A stretch of 64,000 nucleotides of DNA, from contig JBAOIA010000012.1 in the NCBI GenBank assembly GCA_037045145.1, forward strand, positions 868,001 through 932,000, read 5' to 3'. The stretch is from Bacteroidia bacterium. GTDB lineage: Bacteria; Bacteroidota; Bacteroidia; AKYH767-A; OLB10. Below, piece after piece: positions 1-11,600 of the stretch; position 1 is the stretch's first letter, and every line of letters starts with the position of its first letter. The notes below the pieces were generated by a model. That model had not been told where the DNA came from and did no database searches. It saw only the letters and a program-made list of their open reading frames with translations. The position numbers and the translations under genes were made by a program.

Positions 1-2
1 TT

Positions 3-563
3 GCTTATACCGGTCGCCCTGACAGCATTACCGGATGGTATAAGTACACTCCTGCAGGTACAGATCAGGGGTTTGTAGAACTTCAACTGTTAGGAGCAAC
101 AAACACTGACACTATTGGATATGTGAGATTTGAAACACCTAATGCCACAGTTAGTACATACACACGATTTGCGGCTGCTGTCAACTATCTTTCTACAGCA
201 ACACCTTCAAATTCTATTTGGATTCTTTCTTCCAGCAAGGGAGTTGGGCCGATTGTAAACAGTCAGATTTTTATTGATGATATAGCAATGGTTTTTAATT
301 CGTCATCAGTAAATACTATCAATTCAAAAAATGAAGTAACAATTCTTGGCAATGTCATAAAAGAAAAAATTCGATTTAACTATAAAAACACAGGTGTTTA
401 TCAATTCAGGTTGATAGATACTGCAGGACGTATTGTAGCAGACACTCAACTTAACTCACAACAAAGCACCGTAGATGTTACTTCTTTGGATGGTTTGTAT
501 TTTTATACCATAGAAAACAGTACAGGTATCATCAATACAGGAAAAATAATTATCAGGAATTAA
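3..563 (+). CDS. C-terminal part of a secreted T9SS cargo protein (5' end outside window)
   Basis: The reading frame is open from the left edge, so this is the 3' end of a longer gene. The first ~95 visible residues are a beta-rich domain that resembles the jelly-roll PCMD (putative carbohydrate metabolism) type; that is a weak match by eye. The last ~70 residues have the form of a type A T9SS sorting domain: a YQFRLIDTAGRIV strand, then DVTSLDGLYFYTI, ending in TGKIIIRN. Proteins with this tail are exported by the T9SS, and the window encodes the SprA pore itself at 5.7-13.0 kb. The stop lies one base before the next ATG, so it is probably co-transcribed with the TonB-dependent receptor downstream. 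The substrate or function of the cargo is unknown. Confidence 0.75.
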   Translation, partial: AYTGRPDSITGWYKYTPAGTDQGFVELQLLGATNTDTIGYVRFETPNATVSTYTRFAAAVNYLSTATPSNSIWILSSSKGVGPIVNSQIFIDDIAMVFNSSSVNTINSKNEVTILGNVIKEKIRFNYKNTGVYQFRLIDTAGRIVADTQLNSQQSTVDVTSLDGLYFYTIENSTGIINTGKIIIRN

Positions 564-564
564 T

Positions 565-2961
565 ATGCGCTATCTAAGTAACGCAAAAAAAACTTTTTTC
601 TTAATAATCGTAATCCTCCTGTCAGGCATTTCCTGCATTGCACAAATGGGTGTGTTGAAAGGAAACGTTTATTTAAAGCAAAGTGGAGAACCTGTTGCCG
701 GTGCCGGTATTTTTCCTCTCCATGACAAGTCAATAGGTGTGGCATCTGATGCTGATGGAAGTTATGAGATAAATCTTCCTGTTGGAAAACAAACTATAGT
801 ATATGCACTGACAGGTTTGAGAAATGATACACTTACATTAGATATTAAAGATGGTATAGAGACTATCCGTAATATCTACCTAACATCAAACCTTAAAAAT
901 CTTAATGTAGTTGTTGTTTCTGCAAGTAAGTACGAACAGCGTATTGAAGATATTACTGTAAGCATGGAAGTTATCAGTCCAAAGCTTATTGAAAACAGAA
1001 ACACCACAAATGTAACCAGTGTGCTGGAGCAAACTCCCGGTGTTACTATATTAGATCAGGAGCCTCAAATTCGCGGTGGCAGTGGTTTTAGTTTTGGTGT
1101 TGGCAGCCGTGTAGCAACACTCATTGACGGACTCCCTATAATGACAGGAGATGCCGGTCGTACTGATTGGCAATTTATTCCTGTAGAAAACATTGAACAG
1201 ATTGAAGTAATTAAAGGTGCTTCTTCTGTATTATATGGCTCATCAGCGTTAAGTGGAACAATTAATTTCAGGACAGCATATCCAAAAGAGCGTTATCACA
1301 CCTACTTAAGAACCTATGGTGGTGTTTATGATAAACCATCAAACAGAGAAGCAAAGTGGTGGGATGGCCCTGCAACTTTTTCAGGTATCAACTTTTTACA
1401 TAGTGAGAAAATCAATCGCTGGGATTTAATCATTGGAGGTAACGGATTATATGATCACGGATTTATTGGCCCTCCTTTAGCAATGAGTTCTTTGCCTTTT
1501 CAGGATACAACTATCAGCAATAATGATGTTGCATCCCGCTGGGGCAGGTTAAACTTTAACATCCGTCATCGTTTCAAAAATATTGAAGGACTTTCAGCTG
1601 GTATCAACGGAAATTTTATGCAGTCGCACTCCAATTTTTCTTTGGTATGGGCAAATGACAGCACAGGAATTTACAATGCATTTCCAAAAACCATGACACT
1701 TACCGATTCAAAAACATTTTATATTGACCCCTACATCAGCCTTACAGGAAAGAAAGGCTCATCACATCAACTGCGTTCGCGTATTTTCTATGCCGATAAT
1801 GACAATGGCAACGATCAGTCAAATAAAACAAATGTATATCTTGCTGAATATCGTTTTAACCGCGAAATAATTTCATTAGGAAGATTAAATGTTACATCAG
1901 GAGCCTATTTTCAGCAATCATTCAGTCAGGCCTCACTGTATGCAGGAAGCGGCAGCAATAAAAACACACTTGAAAACTATGCAGCATTTATACAATTGGA
2001 AAAAAAGCTGATAAAAAAACTTTTGGTGTCAGCTGGTTTCAGAGCTGAATATTTTGAAATGAACAATAAAGATGCACAACTAGAACCCATTTTGCGTGCA
2101 GGATTAAATTATCAACTTACAGAAGGAACTTTTATCCGTTGCTCCTATGGACAAGGCTATCGTTACCCTACCATTGCTGAAAAATTTATAGAAACCGGTG
2201 CCGGTGGAATTTCTGTTTTTCCAAATCCGGAGGTAAGACCGGAATCAAGCTGGAATGCAGAAGCAGGAATAAAGCAAGGTTTTAAGATAGGAAATTTTTT
2301 TGGTTTTGCTGATATAGCAGTTTTTGAACAACGCTATCACAACACCATTGAATATATTTATGCATTATGGCAACCCGATCAGTTAGCCGGATTTAAATTT
2401 GTGAATACAGGAAACTCACGTGTTAAAGGGCTTGAAGTTTCCATTATGGGTGAAGGAAAACCAGTCCGCAATTTCTCCATAAGCTTTTTGGGTGGATATA
2501 CATATACACTGCCCCAAAGTCTGGAGCCTGACTACATCTTTGCCACAGACAACCCTCCAACAGATTTTTTACCCGACTCATTATCATACAGCAACACCAG
2601 CACAGACACCTCAAAAAATATTCTCAAATACCGATTTCAGCATATTGCCAAAATGGATATTGAGCTAACATGGAAATTTATTTCTTTAGGTTACGGATTT
2701 CGTTTTTACAGTTTCATGAAAAACATTGATAAAAAGTTTTATGATCTTGATGAAACAGTTTTACCTACAGGTGTAAAAGCTTATCGCGAAAAAAATGACA
2801 AAGGCACCTTGGTGCATGACCTTCGCTTAGGGTTCAAACTAAGCGATGTTTTTAAAGCATCATTTTTAGTAAACAATGCCACAAACCTTGAATACTCATT
2901 GCGTCCATTAAAAATTGAGTCGCCAAGAAATTATACCTTGCAACTTACAGCAGCCTTTTAA
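565..2961 (+). CDS. TonB-dependent outer-membrane receptor with carboxypeptidase-like N-terminal domain
   Basis: 798 residues. A signal peptide (about residues 1-26, ending SCIAQ) is followed by a CarboxypepD_reg-like beta-sandwich (about 30-110), a plug domain (about 115-225, with VLEQTPGVTI and QIRGGSGF motifs) and a 22-strand-type barrel ending in an aromatic residue (QLTAAF), as outer-membrane barrels do. Such receptors import large or scarce ligands (siderophores, cobalamin, glycans) using TonB energy; the ligand cannot be read from sequence. No SusD partner follows, so a classical polysaccharide-utilisation pair is unlikely. It starts one base after the stop of the upstream T9SS cargo gene, suggesting a small operon. 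The family call is secure; the substrate is not. Confidence 0.9.
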   Translation: MRYLSNAKKTFFLIIVILLSGISCIAQMGVLKGNVYLKQSGEPVAGAGIFPLHDKSIGVASDADGSYEINLPVGKQTIVYALTGLRNDTLTLDIKDGIETIRNIYLTSNLKNLNVVVVSASKYEQRIEDITVSMEVISPKLIENRNTTNVTSVLEQTPGVTILDQEPQIRGGSGFSFGVGSRVATLIDGLPIMTGDAGRTDWQFIPVENIEQIEVIKGASSVLYGSSALSGTINFRTAYPKERYHTYLRTYGGVYDKPSNREAKWWDGPATFSGINFLHSEKINRWDLIIGGNGLYDHGFIGPPLAMSSLPFQDTTISNNDVASRWGRLNFNIRHRFKNIEGLSAGINGNFMQSHSNFSLVWANDSTGIYNAFPKTMTLTDSKTFYIDPYISLTGKKGSSHQLRSRIFYADNDNGNDQSNKTNVYLAEYRFNREIISLGRLNVTSGAYFQQSFSQASLYAGSGSNKNTLENYAAFIQLEKKLIKKLLVSAGFRAEYFEMNNKDAQLEPILRAGLNYQLTEGTFIRCSYGQGYRYPTIAEKFIETGAGGISVFPNPEVRPESSWNAEAGIKQGFKIGNFFGFADIAVFEQRYHNTIEYIYALWQPDQLAGFKFVNTGNSRVKGLEVSIMGEGKPVRNFSISFLGGYTYTLPQSLEPDYIFATDNPPTDFLPDSLSYSNTSTDTSKNILKYRFQHIAKMDIELTWKFISLGYGFRFYSFMKNIDKKFYDLDETVLPTGVKAYREKNDKGTLVHDLRLGFKLSDVFKASFLVNNATNLEYSLRPLKIESPRNYTLQLTAAF

Positions 2962-3001
2962 AAAGACCTTTACTTGTTAAAAAGGCATTACTCTCTTTAT
3001 T

Positions 3002-3062
3002 TTAGGCTGTTAAACCGTGTCTGAACTTAACCCTTTAATCAAGTCTAACTTAGGCTGTTAAA
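3002..3062. repeat. 13-bp direct repeat TTAGGCTGTTAAA, two copies
   Basis: Exact copies of TTAGGCTGTTAAA occur at 3002-3014 and 3050-3062 in the gap between the receptor gene and tRNA-Glu. The spacing is 48 bp. No gene or terminator was recognised here; the repeat may be chance or a remnant of a duplication beside the tRNA. Confidence 0.4.
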
Positions 3063-3136
3063 GATATTTTTTTATGAAGAACGATGAATACTTCAGCCAA
3101 ATAGCAGAAAAATGAAAAATTTTTGCTCTATAAGGC

Positions 3137-3165
3137 TTTGAATGTAAATTGTTTTTATACATTTG
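3137..3165 (+). promoter_or_regulatory. Bacteroidota-type promoter of tRNA-Glu/rpsT
   Basis: TTTG at 3137-3140 (-33 element), a 17-bp spacer, and TACATTTG at 3158-3165 (-7 element, consensus TAnnTTTG). The predicted start lies a few bases downstream, about 15 bp before the tRNA. This is a near-perfect match to the sigma-ABfr-type consensus. Confidence 0.65.
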
Positions 3166-3185
3166 CAGCCTCAAAAAAAACGTTT

Positions 3186-3257
3186 GGCCCGTTCGTCTAG
3201 GGGTTAGGACATCTCCCTTTCACGGAGGAAACACGAGTTCGATTCTCGTACGGGCTA
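3186..3257 (+). tRNA. tRNA-Glu (anticodon TTC)
   Basis: A 72-nt cloverleaf can be folded by hand. The acceptor stem GGCCCGT pairs with ACGGGCT (first pair G-U). The D arm is GTCT/GGAC. The anticodon stem TCTCC/GGAGG holds the loop CTTTCAC with anticodon TTC. The T arm ACGAG-TTCGATT-CTCGT is canonical, and the discriminator is A. The CCA end is not encoded. rpsT starts 51 bp downstream and probably shares the promoter. Confidence 0.97.
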
Positions 3258-3308
3258 CAAAAATAATTAAGGATTAATATCCATCAATAAAAAGTAAAAA
3301 CTGTAATT

Positions 3309-3563
3309 ATGGCAAATCACAAGTCAGCAGTAAAAAGAATTCGCGCCAACGGTGCTAAAAAAGACAGAAACCGTTATCAGGCAAAAACTTCGCGTAATGC
3401 TTTGAAAGAACTGCGCACCACTACCGATAAGAAAGAAGCTGAAAAGATGCTTCCTGAAGTATCCGGTATGCTTGATAAAATGGCAAAAAAGAATCTTATT
3501 CATAAGAATAAAGCTGCCAACCTTAAGTCAAGTATTACAAAATACGTTGCTGCTTTAAAATAA
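3309..3563 (+). CDS. rpsT: 30S ribosomal protein S20
   Basis: 84 residues, lysine- and alanine-rich, with the typical S20 start MANHKSAVKRIR and end ITKYVAALK. S20 is a three-helix bundle that binds 16S rRNA early in small-subunit assembly. The length is normal for the family. It lies downstream of tRNA-Glu, with which it probably shares a promoter, and is followed directly by a Rho-independent terminator. The start is fixed by conservation of the N-terminus. Confidence 0.97.
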   Translation: MANHKSAVKRIRANGAKKDRNRYQAKTSRNALKELRTTTDKKEAEKMLPEVSGMLDKMAKKNLIHKNKAANLKSSITKYVAALK

Positions 3564-3583
3564 TTCTCATAATTTTGAATTTT

Positions 3584-3612
3584 AAGCTCGCTAAAATGCG
3601 GGCTTTTTTTGT
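3584..3612 (+). terminator. Intrinsic terminator after rpsT
   Basis: Stem AAGCTCGC (3584-3591) pairs with GCGGGCTT (3598-3605), with one G-U pair, around the loop TAAAAT. It is followed by a run of T. It lies 20 bp past the rpsT stop. Confidence 0.8.
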
Positions 3613-3633
3613 TTAACACCTTATCTTAGCAGT

Positions 3634-4323
3634 ATGGATGAACCTAAAAACATTAAATCGTGGTCGGAGAGTGACAGGCCTCGCGAAAAACTCCTTGAAA
3701 AAGGTAAGGAAGCTTTAACCGACAGTGAGTTACTAGCCATCCTTATCCGTTCAGGTACCCGTCAGGAATCTGCTGTTGATTTGGCCAAAAGGATACTAAA
3801 CAATACCCGTAACGAGCTTTCAGAATTATCTAAGCTATCAGTAAAAGATATGATGAAGTACAAAGGCATGGGTAAAGTAAAGGCTATTACAATTGTTGCG
3901 GCACTTGAGTTAGGGCGCAGACGCGCACAGGCTCAGGCTCTGGAAAGACAAAAAATAATTTCAAGCAAAGATGCAGTAGCTTTTTTTAAAGCCATGCTTG
4001 CTGATTTGCCGCATGAAGAATTCAGAATACTTTTATTGGACCGCGCCAATCAGATTATCAAGTCAGAAAACATCAGTAAAGGTGGTGTGTCGGGAACTGT
4101 GGTTGATGCACGTATTATCTTTAAATCGGCAATAGAAAATTTAGCTTCCGGAATTATCCTTTGCCACAATCATCCAAGCGGTAATCCTAAACCAAGTCAG
4201 GCAGATGTTAACCTGACTTCAAAACTAAGCAATGCAGGAAAATTACTGGAAATAAACATATTAGATCACGTGATTATTGCCGGTGACGATTATTACAGTT
4301 TTGCGGATGAGGGGCAACTTTGA
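3634..4323 (+). CDS. radC: RadC family JAB-domain protein
   Basis: 229 residues. A helix-hairpin-helix region (about 1-90, with MKYKGMGKVKA) precedes an MPN/JAB metalloprotease-fold domain (about 105-229). The JAMM-type metal ligands are visible as CHNHPSGNPKPSQAD (His178, His180, Asp191). RadC is traditionally named a DNA repair protein, but that role has been questioned in E. coli, and its activity is unsettled. The length is standard. It stands alone between the rpsT terminator and carA, on the same strand as both. Confidence 0.92.
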   Translation: MDEPKNIKSWSESDRPREKLLEKGKEALTDSELLAILIRSGTRQESAVDLAKRILNNTRNELSELSKLSVKDMMKYKGMGKVKAITIVAALELGRRRAQAQALERQKIISSKDAVAFFKAMLADLPHEEFRILLLDRANQIIKSENISKGGVSGTVVDARIIFKSAIENLASGIILCHNHPSGNPKPSQADVNLTSKLSNAGKLLEINILDHVIIAGDDYYSFADEGQL

Positions 4324-4373
4324 TTTTTCAACACCCTGTTTACAAGTAAAAAATCTTATATCCGATTTAATGG

Positions 4374-4381
4374 TAACTTTG
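4374..4381 (+). promoter_or_regulatory. Possible -7 element of the carA promoter
   Basis: TAACTTTG matches TAnnTTTG and ends 14 bp before the carA ATG, which would give a very short leader. No good TTTG is found at the right distance upstream, so this is tentative. Confidence 0.3.
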
Positions 4382-4395
4382 CGAAACTTTTCGAA

Positions 4396-5520
4396 ATGAA
4401 ATACGCACATAAATCACCCGCTGTATTGTTGCTTCAAGACGGTACGGTATTTTATGGAAAGTCGGCAGGCAAAATTGGAACTGCCACCGGTGAAATTTGT
4501 TTTAACACCGGTATGACAGGCTATCAGGAAATATTTACTGACCCAAGTTATAAATCGCAGATTATGGTGATGACCTCTGTACACATCGGAAATTATGGTG
4601 TGTGCCAGACAGAGTCAGAATCATCAGCAGCAAAAATATCTGCATTGATATGCCGTAATTTCTCTGACCATTTTTCAAGAAAAAAAGCCGATCAGAGTTT
4701 ACAGGATTATTTTATTGAAAATAATATGGTTGTTGTATCTGATGTTGATACACGTGCCATCGTACAACACATCCGCAGCAAAGGTGCAATGAATGCTATT
4801 GTTTCTTCTGAAGAAACAGACCTCGTAAAATTGAATGCATTGTTGGCCAAGGTACCCTCTATGGAAGGGCTTGAATTATCAAGCACTGTCACAACAGGTA
4901 AATCATACACTTATGGCGACCCTGCATCAGCATTACATGTAGCTGTAATAGATTTGGGCGTAAAAGAAAACACCTTACGTTGTCTTGCTGACAGAGGATG
5001 TTATGTAAAAGTTTTTCCGATGAACACTTCTTTTGAAGAGATGGAAAAATTCAATCCACAAGGTTATATGGTTTCCAATGGCCCCGGTGACCCTGCAGCC
5101 ATGCCTGCCATGGTTGATACCGTAAAAAAGATTCTCAATTCCGATAAAGCACTGATGGGAATATGCCTGGGTCATCAGCTACTTGCAGAAGCCTGTGGGA
5201 TAAAAACATTTAAAATGTTTAATGGACATCGCGGCATCAATCATCCTGTAAAAAATATGGTAACAGGCCGTGCAGAAGTCACATCACAAAACCATGGCTT
5301 CGGAGTCATTCCGGAAGATACTTTCAAAAATACAGCGATTGAAATTACACATGTAAACCTTAACGATCAAAGTATTGAAGGTATCCGAGTGAAAAACAAA
5401 AAAGCTTTTTCTGTGCAATATCATCCGGAAGCCGCGCCCGGCCCTAATGATGCACGCTATCTTTTTGATAACTTCGTAAATGCCGTTAGGGAAGTAAAAG
5501 AGCAGGCTGTTACGGTATAG
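4396..5520 (+). CDS. carA: Carbamoyl-phosphate synthase small (glutaminase) subunit
   Basis: 374 residues. The N-terminal CPSase small-chain domain covers about 1-140 (TGEICFNTGMTGYQEI). The class I glutamine amidotransferase domain covers about 185-370, with nucleophile Cys257 in GICLGHQ and the His/Glu pair in YHPEAAPG (about 343-345). It releases ammonia from glutamine for the large subunit, which makes carbamoyl phosphate for pyrimidine and arginine synthesis. carB is not adjacent; the next gene, sprA, is convergent, so CarB must be encoded elsewhere. The start is set by the conserved N-terminal strand. Confidence 0.96.
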   Translation: MKYAHKSPAVLLLQDGTVFYGKSAGKIGTATGEICFNTGMTGYQEIFTDPSYKSQIMVMTSVHIGNYGVCQTESESSAAKISALICRNFSDHFSRKKADQSLQDYFIENNMVVVSDVDTRAIVQHIRSKGAMNAIVSSEETDLVKLNALLAKVPSMEGLELSSTVTTGKSYTYGDPASALHVAVIDLGVKENTLRCLADRGCYVKVFPMNTSFEEMEKFNPQGYMVSNGPGDPAAMPAMVDTVKKILNSDKALMGICLGHQLLAEACGIKTFKMFNGHRGINHPVKNMVTGRAEVTSQNHGFGVIPEDTFKNTAIEITHVNLNDQSIEGIRVKNKKAFSVQYHPEAAPGPNDARYLFDNFVNAVREVKEQAVTV

Positions 5521-5693
5521 GCTGACCTCCTGTTTTTAATACCAGTTTTTATTTAAAGTACATAGCGGCCATTGGCAATATTTACTCTTGTCCGTGAGGC
5601 AGCCCTCTAGCAATTACATGACATAATTTTCCCAAGCATAATTTCCGTAAAAATAAATTTTTCGGTTGTAATTAATTAAAAAGATTCTCCACC

Positions 5694-8600
5694 CTACTGC
5701 GACAGCGTAAATCTAATCGTAATACCCACAGCAGTATTGGCATTGGGGTAAGAAGTTGACACCACCGGTGTATTGATTGTTTTCTCAAAGAAGAATCTTA
5801 AATTGAGTCGTTCACTCACCGTATAATCAGAAGCCAGCTTGATAGAGATGATGGTTAAACCTGCAGTTGGCTGATTTGTTCCTTCAACCAATTTTCGGAG
5901 TATAGTAGTGTTCTTCCGAACTGAAAAATCTAATGTGGTATTCAAATCGTTAGATCTGCGTGAGTTAACACTCTTAAACAGTCCGAAAGGAAACTTAAAG
6001 TTTGGAATACGATAACCTGCACCAAAAGTAAACTCGCGGCCTTTTACCTCTGTTACCTGAATGCCTGCAAGTGTGAGTGAAATGTTACGATCGCGTTTGT
6101 ATTCAAATCGTGTAGTGAAATTTCCACCGGAAGAACGACCACCACGCTCTGTGGCAGATTTGCTGCCTGACGATTTATTATTTCTGTTTTTCCAGGTTAT
6201 GTCAATTCCAATTAATGGACTAAACTGCTCGCTTAAACTCACCTGCCCTATTTGTCGCTTAGGAATAAAATCCATGTTGATGTCGCGTGCATTGCCGCCC
6301 GGAACATAAGAAACATCAGTAGTAAAGCTGTTTACATTATAAGTTGAGCGATAGCCGTGGTTGAGGTTAACACTCTGGAAAAGATTTTTTACAAATGCAA
6401 TCTTGGTAAGTCCATCATAACGTACTGTCCAGTTTGGAAGTGGTATGGAGGGAAATAAATCAAGCGACATGCGTGATGCACTCTTTTTAGAATAGGCCGA
6501 AAGGAATGACAAAATCACAACCTCTTGTGATGTTCCGCTGTAACCATCTCTGTAGCCATCAATGCCCACACCGGAAGAGTTAGGATTTTCATTACCTAAT
6601 CTTTCCGAAAGGATTTTTCTGTTTTCGGCAAAGCGCTCAAATATTGTAGATGAATAATCTTTTCTGTCTTTGGTGAATGATGTTCCCCACATCAGATTGC
6701 TGATACTGAAATTACCTGTTTCTACTCTTGCCAATGTTTCATAATAACGACCATTAGCACGAGGGCTGTTGAAGGCTCTGTAATTTTCAGTTGTACTTAA
6801 TGAGTAATTGCGGTTAAAGTTTACATCTATATTAAATCCGGTAAAAGGTTCAAGTGTGGCTCTTCCTGTGATGTTTTGTGTATAGGTAGAAGTAAACTGA
6901 CTGTTAAAAGTTGAGTCTGTTGTAAGCCAACCATTCTTTGCCGCTCGTTCTCTGATGTCCTGATTCTGACTACCGAAAGTAAATGCAAAACCCGGTGCAC
7001 TGCTGCCATCCCAATTCTGACCTAACCACTCACTCTGTCTGTTAAAGCCTGGCAACAACAATCCATTGGTTTCATTCCAGTTAAACGATACATTTTTCAA
7101 ACTGAAAATAACTTTCGCTAAGGCTTTTATTGCCGGATTTATTTCTTGTTCCTTCTTCTTCTCCGGAGGTTTAACGCTCTTTGTCTTTAAGCTGTCTTTT
7201 GCAGCATCAGGTGCTTTTGCTTCAACTTTTGGCTCCTTCTTTTTTGGAGTCTTTGGCTTTGGAGGTGCTGTTAACTTCTTGTACAATTTCCACTTATTGT
7301 ATAGAGAAGTCATGTTCAAACTATTGTTAACCTGAATAGAATTTGAGTTTTGAATTGTATTACCCAAAGCCGGATTTGTATAATACCTTCCATTGTCAGG
7401 GTTCACTATTAATGGTGATGCTGTCCAGTGATAGGTTGTGCTGTAGCGTGTGTTTATACTAATCCAATCTGTTATAGGCAACTTATTTAATGGAAGATTG
7501 TACGATAAAGATGCATTATGCATGTAATCTGTATTGCGTCCTAAGTTGAAAAAGTTTTTCCTTACAGAATCGCGTTTTTCTTCTGAGTTTAATGCACCAT
7601 CAGGTTCATCAACTTTGCTTTGATTGTTGGCATTAAATTCAAACTTCAATGCACGGGTTATATCCCAACTTGTACCATATTGACGATTCATGGTAAATCG
7701 CTTGTCATACAACACCGGAATAGAGTTGTCTGAAACTCCCTGATTCAGTACTGCATTTACATCACGCACTTTAAGCTCGCCATAGTGTCTGTTTACATCC
7801 CATCTGAAATTAAAGGTTGACGGCATATAATTAAAATTAAAATCTTTAACCGGGCGCAGGTACTTCGACTTACCTTTCATTTTACTGAATGGCGTAATTG
7901 GCTTGGGGTTGGTATTAAAATTATAGCCTATTGCACCAAGGTAATCTTTCTGAATATCATATTCAGTATTGATATTTCTCCTATATACTTCAGTGTAGCC
8001 ATACGTAAAATTAAAATTTTCAATATCATAAATTCTAGACTTCGATGCATTCTTCCCAGTCTTATTTTTCTTGACGTTGGTAAAGTTCAAACTCTTCCTT
8101 CGTGTATAATCCTGAGAAAAACGTTTCCTGTTTTGCTTGCGTTTGGAATCATCAATATTGCTGATTGACCGGCTGAATTCAATATCAGGGTCAAGAGGGT
8201 CGTATTGTGGGTTGCTGAAAACTTCACCATAGCCAAAATACATTGGCACTGTGAGGCCTGTGCTTGAAGGGAAAAATTTACCCAACTCAAGCGATGTGGC
8301 AACATCATAATTGGTGACATCCTCTTTACTGCGCTCGCCCACCTTACTCTCTAAGCTTCCGAAACCATGTGTGGAATAGCCTCCTGAAACAGATACATTA
8401 CCCAGGTCGGCAAGTTTTACCTGCGCACGACCGATGGTAGCCCAGCCGCCTTTATCATTAAAGTCAGACATACGGAATTCATTAAACCATACCTCTGCAC
8501 ACTTCGCCAATCCGTCATCCGGTGGTCGTGGTGGGAATGCAGGATTCTCACCGCTTGGATTCCACAATCCCAACATCATAACTTTCACTTCGCTCAATGT

Positions 8601-11600
8601 AGGGTTTCCTTTTATAAAAATTACATTGTTGCCATCCAACTTCGAGTACTCATCTGTAAAAGCAACACCGGCATTATTACGTTCCAGCTTGGCATCGGTT
8701 AGTTTATCCAAATCAATATCAAAATCATTCTCTTTTGGCCAAATAACGGTAGGGTCGGTGCTGCCAAAAGGAGTCATTTTTAATGGAATGCGGTAGTCGT
8801 AATAGTTGTCTGTAAAGTCAGAACCTAAACGAACAACTGCGTAAAGCTCACCATCGTTGGTTGGATTTGCCGGTGGCAAAAACGACTCGGCATGAATAAC
8901 CATTTTAACATGCTTGTAATTACGCATGTCGAGTGTTGTGTTTTTATAACAAACCTTCATGTCACCATCAGCAAGTTCGCAAACTTTAAATGAAAGCGAT
9001 TGCTCGTTAAGCTGACGCTGATTTGTTGAGGTAACATCTATTTCACGTTCAAAATCAGGTGGCAGAACATAGTTAATAGGCTCGCGGTTACTATTTTCTT
9101 CGAGTGAAACAGCTCCTACATCAAACACTGCAGGCTGACTTAGAATACCTGTGAGTTTGTAATCATACTTCCTCCACTCACCTCTCAGGAATTCAAATTT
9201 TGCCAAACGAAGAACCTTGGGGCCGCTAAATCCTTTTGCGAAAACACGAATAAATTTTACCGATTTTAAATCAGAAATCTGTCCGATGCGCTCGCGGGTT
9301 GGATCGTTAACAGGAATTTTAATAAGATACCATGTGATGGTCTTGCCTGATGCATCAGGCAGGTTTAATGCAGCTACATTTTCCAACACATCACTAACAT
9401 AATTTTGTCCAACCACCAACTTTGAAGGATCAATGTCAACTTTATATTGAAAATAATTTTCGTCAACTTCCATTCCGTTAATACGGTTTGCATCTTCGGC
9501 ATCGGGAGTTTGCGTGCTTGAAGGAACAAAAGTTCCACTTCCTGCAACAGGTGAATTATTTTCTGTGCCGTTAAAGTTTTTATAACGCTTCAAGATTCCA
9601 TCGGCATTGGTATAAGCATCGCCTCTGAAATAACTGAAATCATCAGACGAAGGGTCATCATGAATGGCATCTTTAACAGTCTGATTAGTTACGTTGGCAT
9701 CAATGTAGTCGAGAAAGTTGGTTAGGAAATGCAATTTCTCATCATCATTTCCCAAACCGTCTAAACCCACGTCCTGCTGCTTACGTGTACTTTCATCTCT
9801 GTCAAATGCGTATAATACATTCTGTGCAACGGGAGTCCGCCCCCATGCATTCTGACGGTATGCTGCCGGTGTTGCTGTAGTAGGTAACCCATTCTCATAA
9901 CTTTCATATCCATCGCGCAACACATCTTCAGAAATATCACCAAGGTTAAAATACAATGTCCCCGTATTGGATAAACTTGAGTCGGGTGCATCGCCATTGA
10001 AAGGGTCCATCAGCCAAAACTGAATGTACTGAATATTTGACTCTTCAAAATTGCTGGTTTCCACTTTTCGCATAAAGCCGCCCCAACGCGATGAAGGATC
10101 TACCAGATTACCATTAGCATTAATTCCTGCAGATAATCCCGCACGTGCAGACGTTTCATAGTTATATGGTCCGCGTTCATCCGGATAAAAAGAAATATCG
10201 AAAGTATTCATATAAGGAACAATGCCATTGCTGTATTGTCGCTTTGGGAATAATTCCTTTTCGCTTATTTGCCTAACGTTGTGATTACTTCTTTCTGCTG
10301 CTGATAATGACACGGTGCTGTTACTTCTGTAAAAAGCTGTCGGGTCTATATTGTACCAGGCTATTTTAGCACGATTGTAACCATAACCGAGCGTATCGTT
10401 TGTGGCACTCACATAATCAAATTCAGGAAAGAGTGTAGGTTGAAATCTTGGAACAGAAGCTAAAAACCACTGACCTGCAATATTTAATGGAATAGTACTC
10501 TGTGTACCTTCAAAGGCATCAATATAGGCATTACCTTTTTTACCAATTGCTTTACTATGTCCTGGAAGTAAATAAGCAAATTCACCATTGAGTGATACCG
10601 ATGATTCTTCTTTTGTATTAATCAATGGAATTTTATCAACCAACTTTGTGATGAATCGTGAGCGAGTACGATAAGTTCCGTCCAAACCAAAAATTGAGTT
10701 CGAAATAGGTTCATCACCAATGTTAACTTTTCGGGTAATAGGTCTTTCGTTGAGGTGCATAAAGGTTCCGCCAACAGCAAAATCTTTACTGAACTTGTAA
10801 TCGAACCGTGCACCCATCAATGTCTTTGACTGAACGGAAAACAAAGAATTACTCTCTAAAGAAACTTTAATAGGTGTTGCGGAATTAAGTACTGATGTGT
10901 TGATGATTTTTACCCGACCTAAATTGTAGTCAACCGTATAATCCTGATTTTCGACTAACTCAGTTCCACCGGCAGTTACTTTTACAGAGCCTTGTGGAAT
11001 GTTGATGGCATTGAGCGAAATTTCAGAACCTGATGAACTCTGATAGGAGCCTTTCAGCTTAAATTTGTTTTTGCCCTGTGCCAAGGCAATTGTTTTGGTT
11101 GAATCGTAAAGCTCTTTAAACACATATTTTGCTGCCGTTGATGTATTTGAAAATTTCGATTCAAGATAACGCCCGAATGGTTCTACAGAGGGCAGAATAA
11201 TTCTTCCGGTAGCACTATTTACTGTTATTCCTTCAACATAATCAAAAATACCGTCACCGGATTGTGTTGCATCACCACTGGAGTTCAGGTTATCGGCATT
11301 AAGTATTCTGATAAGACTTTTATTAGCAATCTTTGGTTCGTTTGGCTCAGGCAACTGACGCACATAACTTCCGGCAGCATTGTCGAAGTAAAGAACATCC
11401 AATCTGAATTTTTCGCTTGAAATCTGAAAAGCGTTCAGATTATAGACATTTTTCATCATCAGTTTCCACGATGGTAGTGTCGTGTTAAAATTCCTGCCTC
11501 TGATAAGTTTTACAATAAGTGGTTGAGATGGGTCAATACCAGATGTAGTGAGTTCTCCTACTCTGTAAACTTTACCGTTAACCGTATATTCAAATGCAAC

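Noticed and set aside
4396..5693. Expected carB downstream of carA
   Set aside because: The region after carA is a 173-bp gap followed by convergent sprA. No carB sequence is present.
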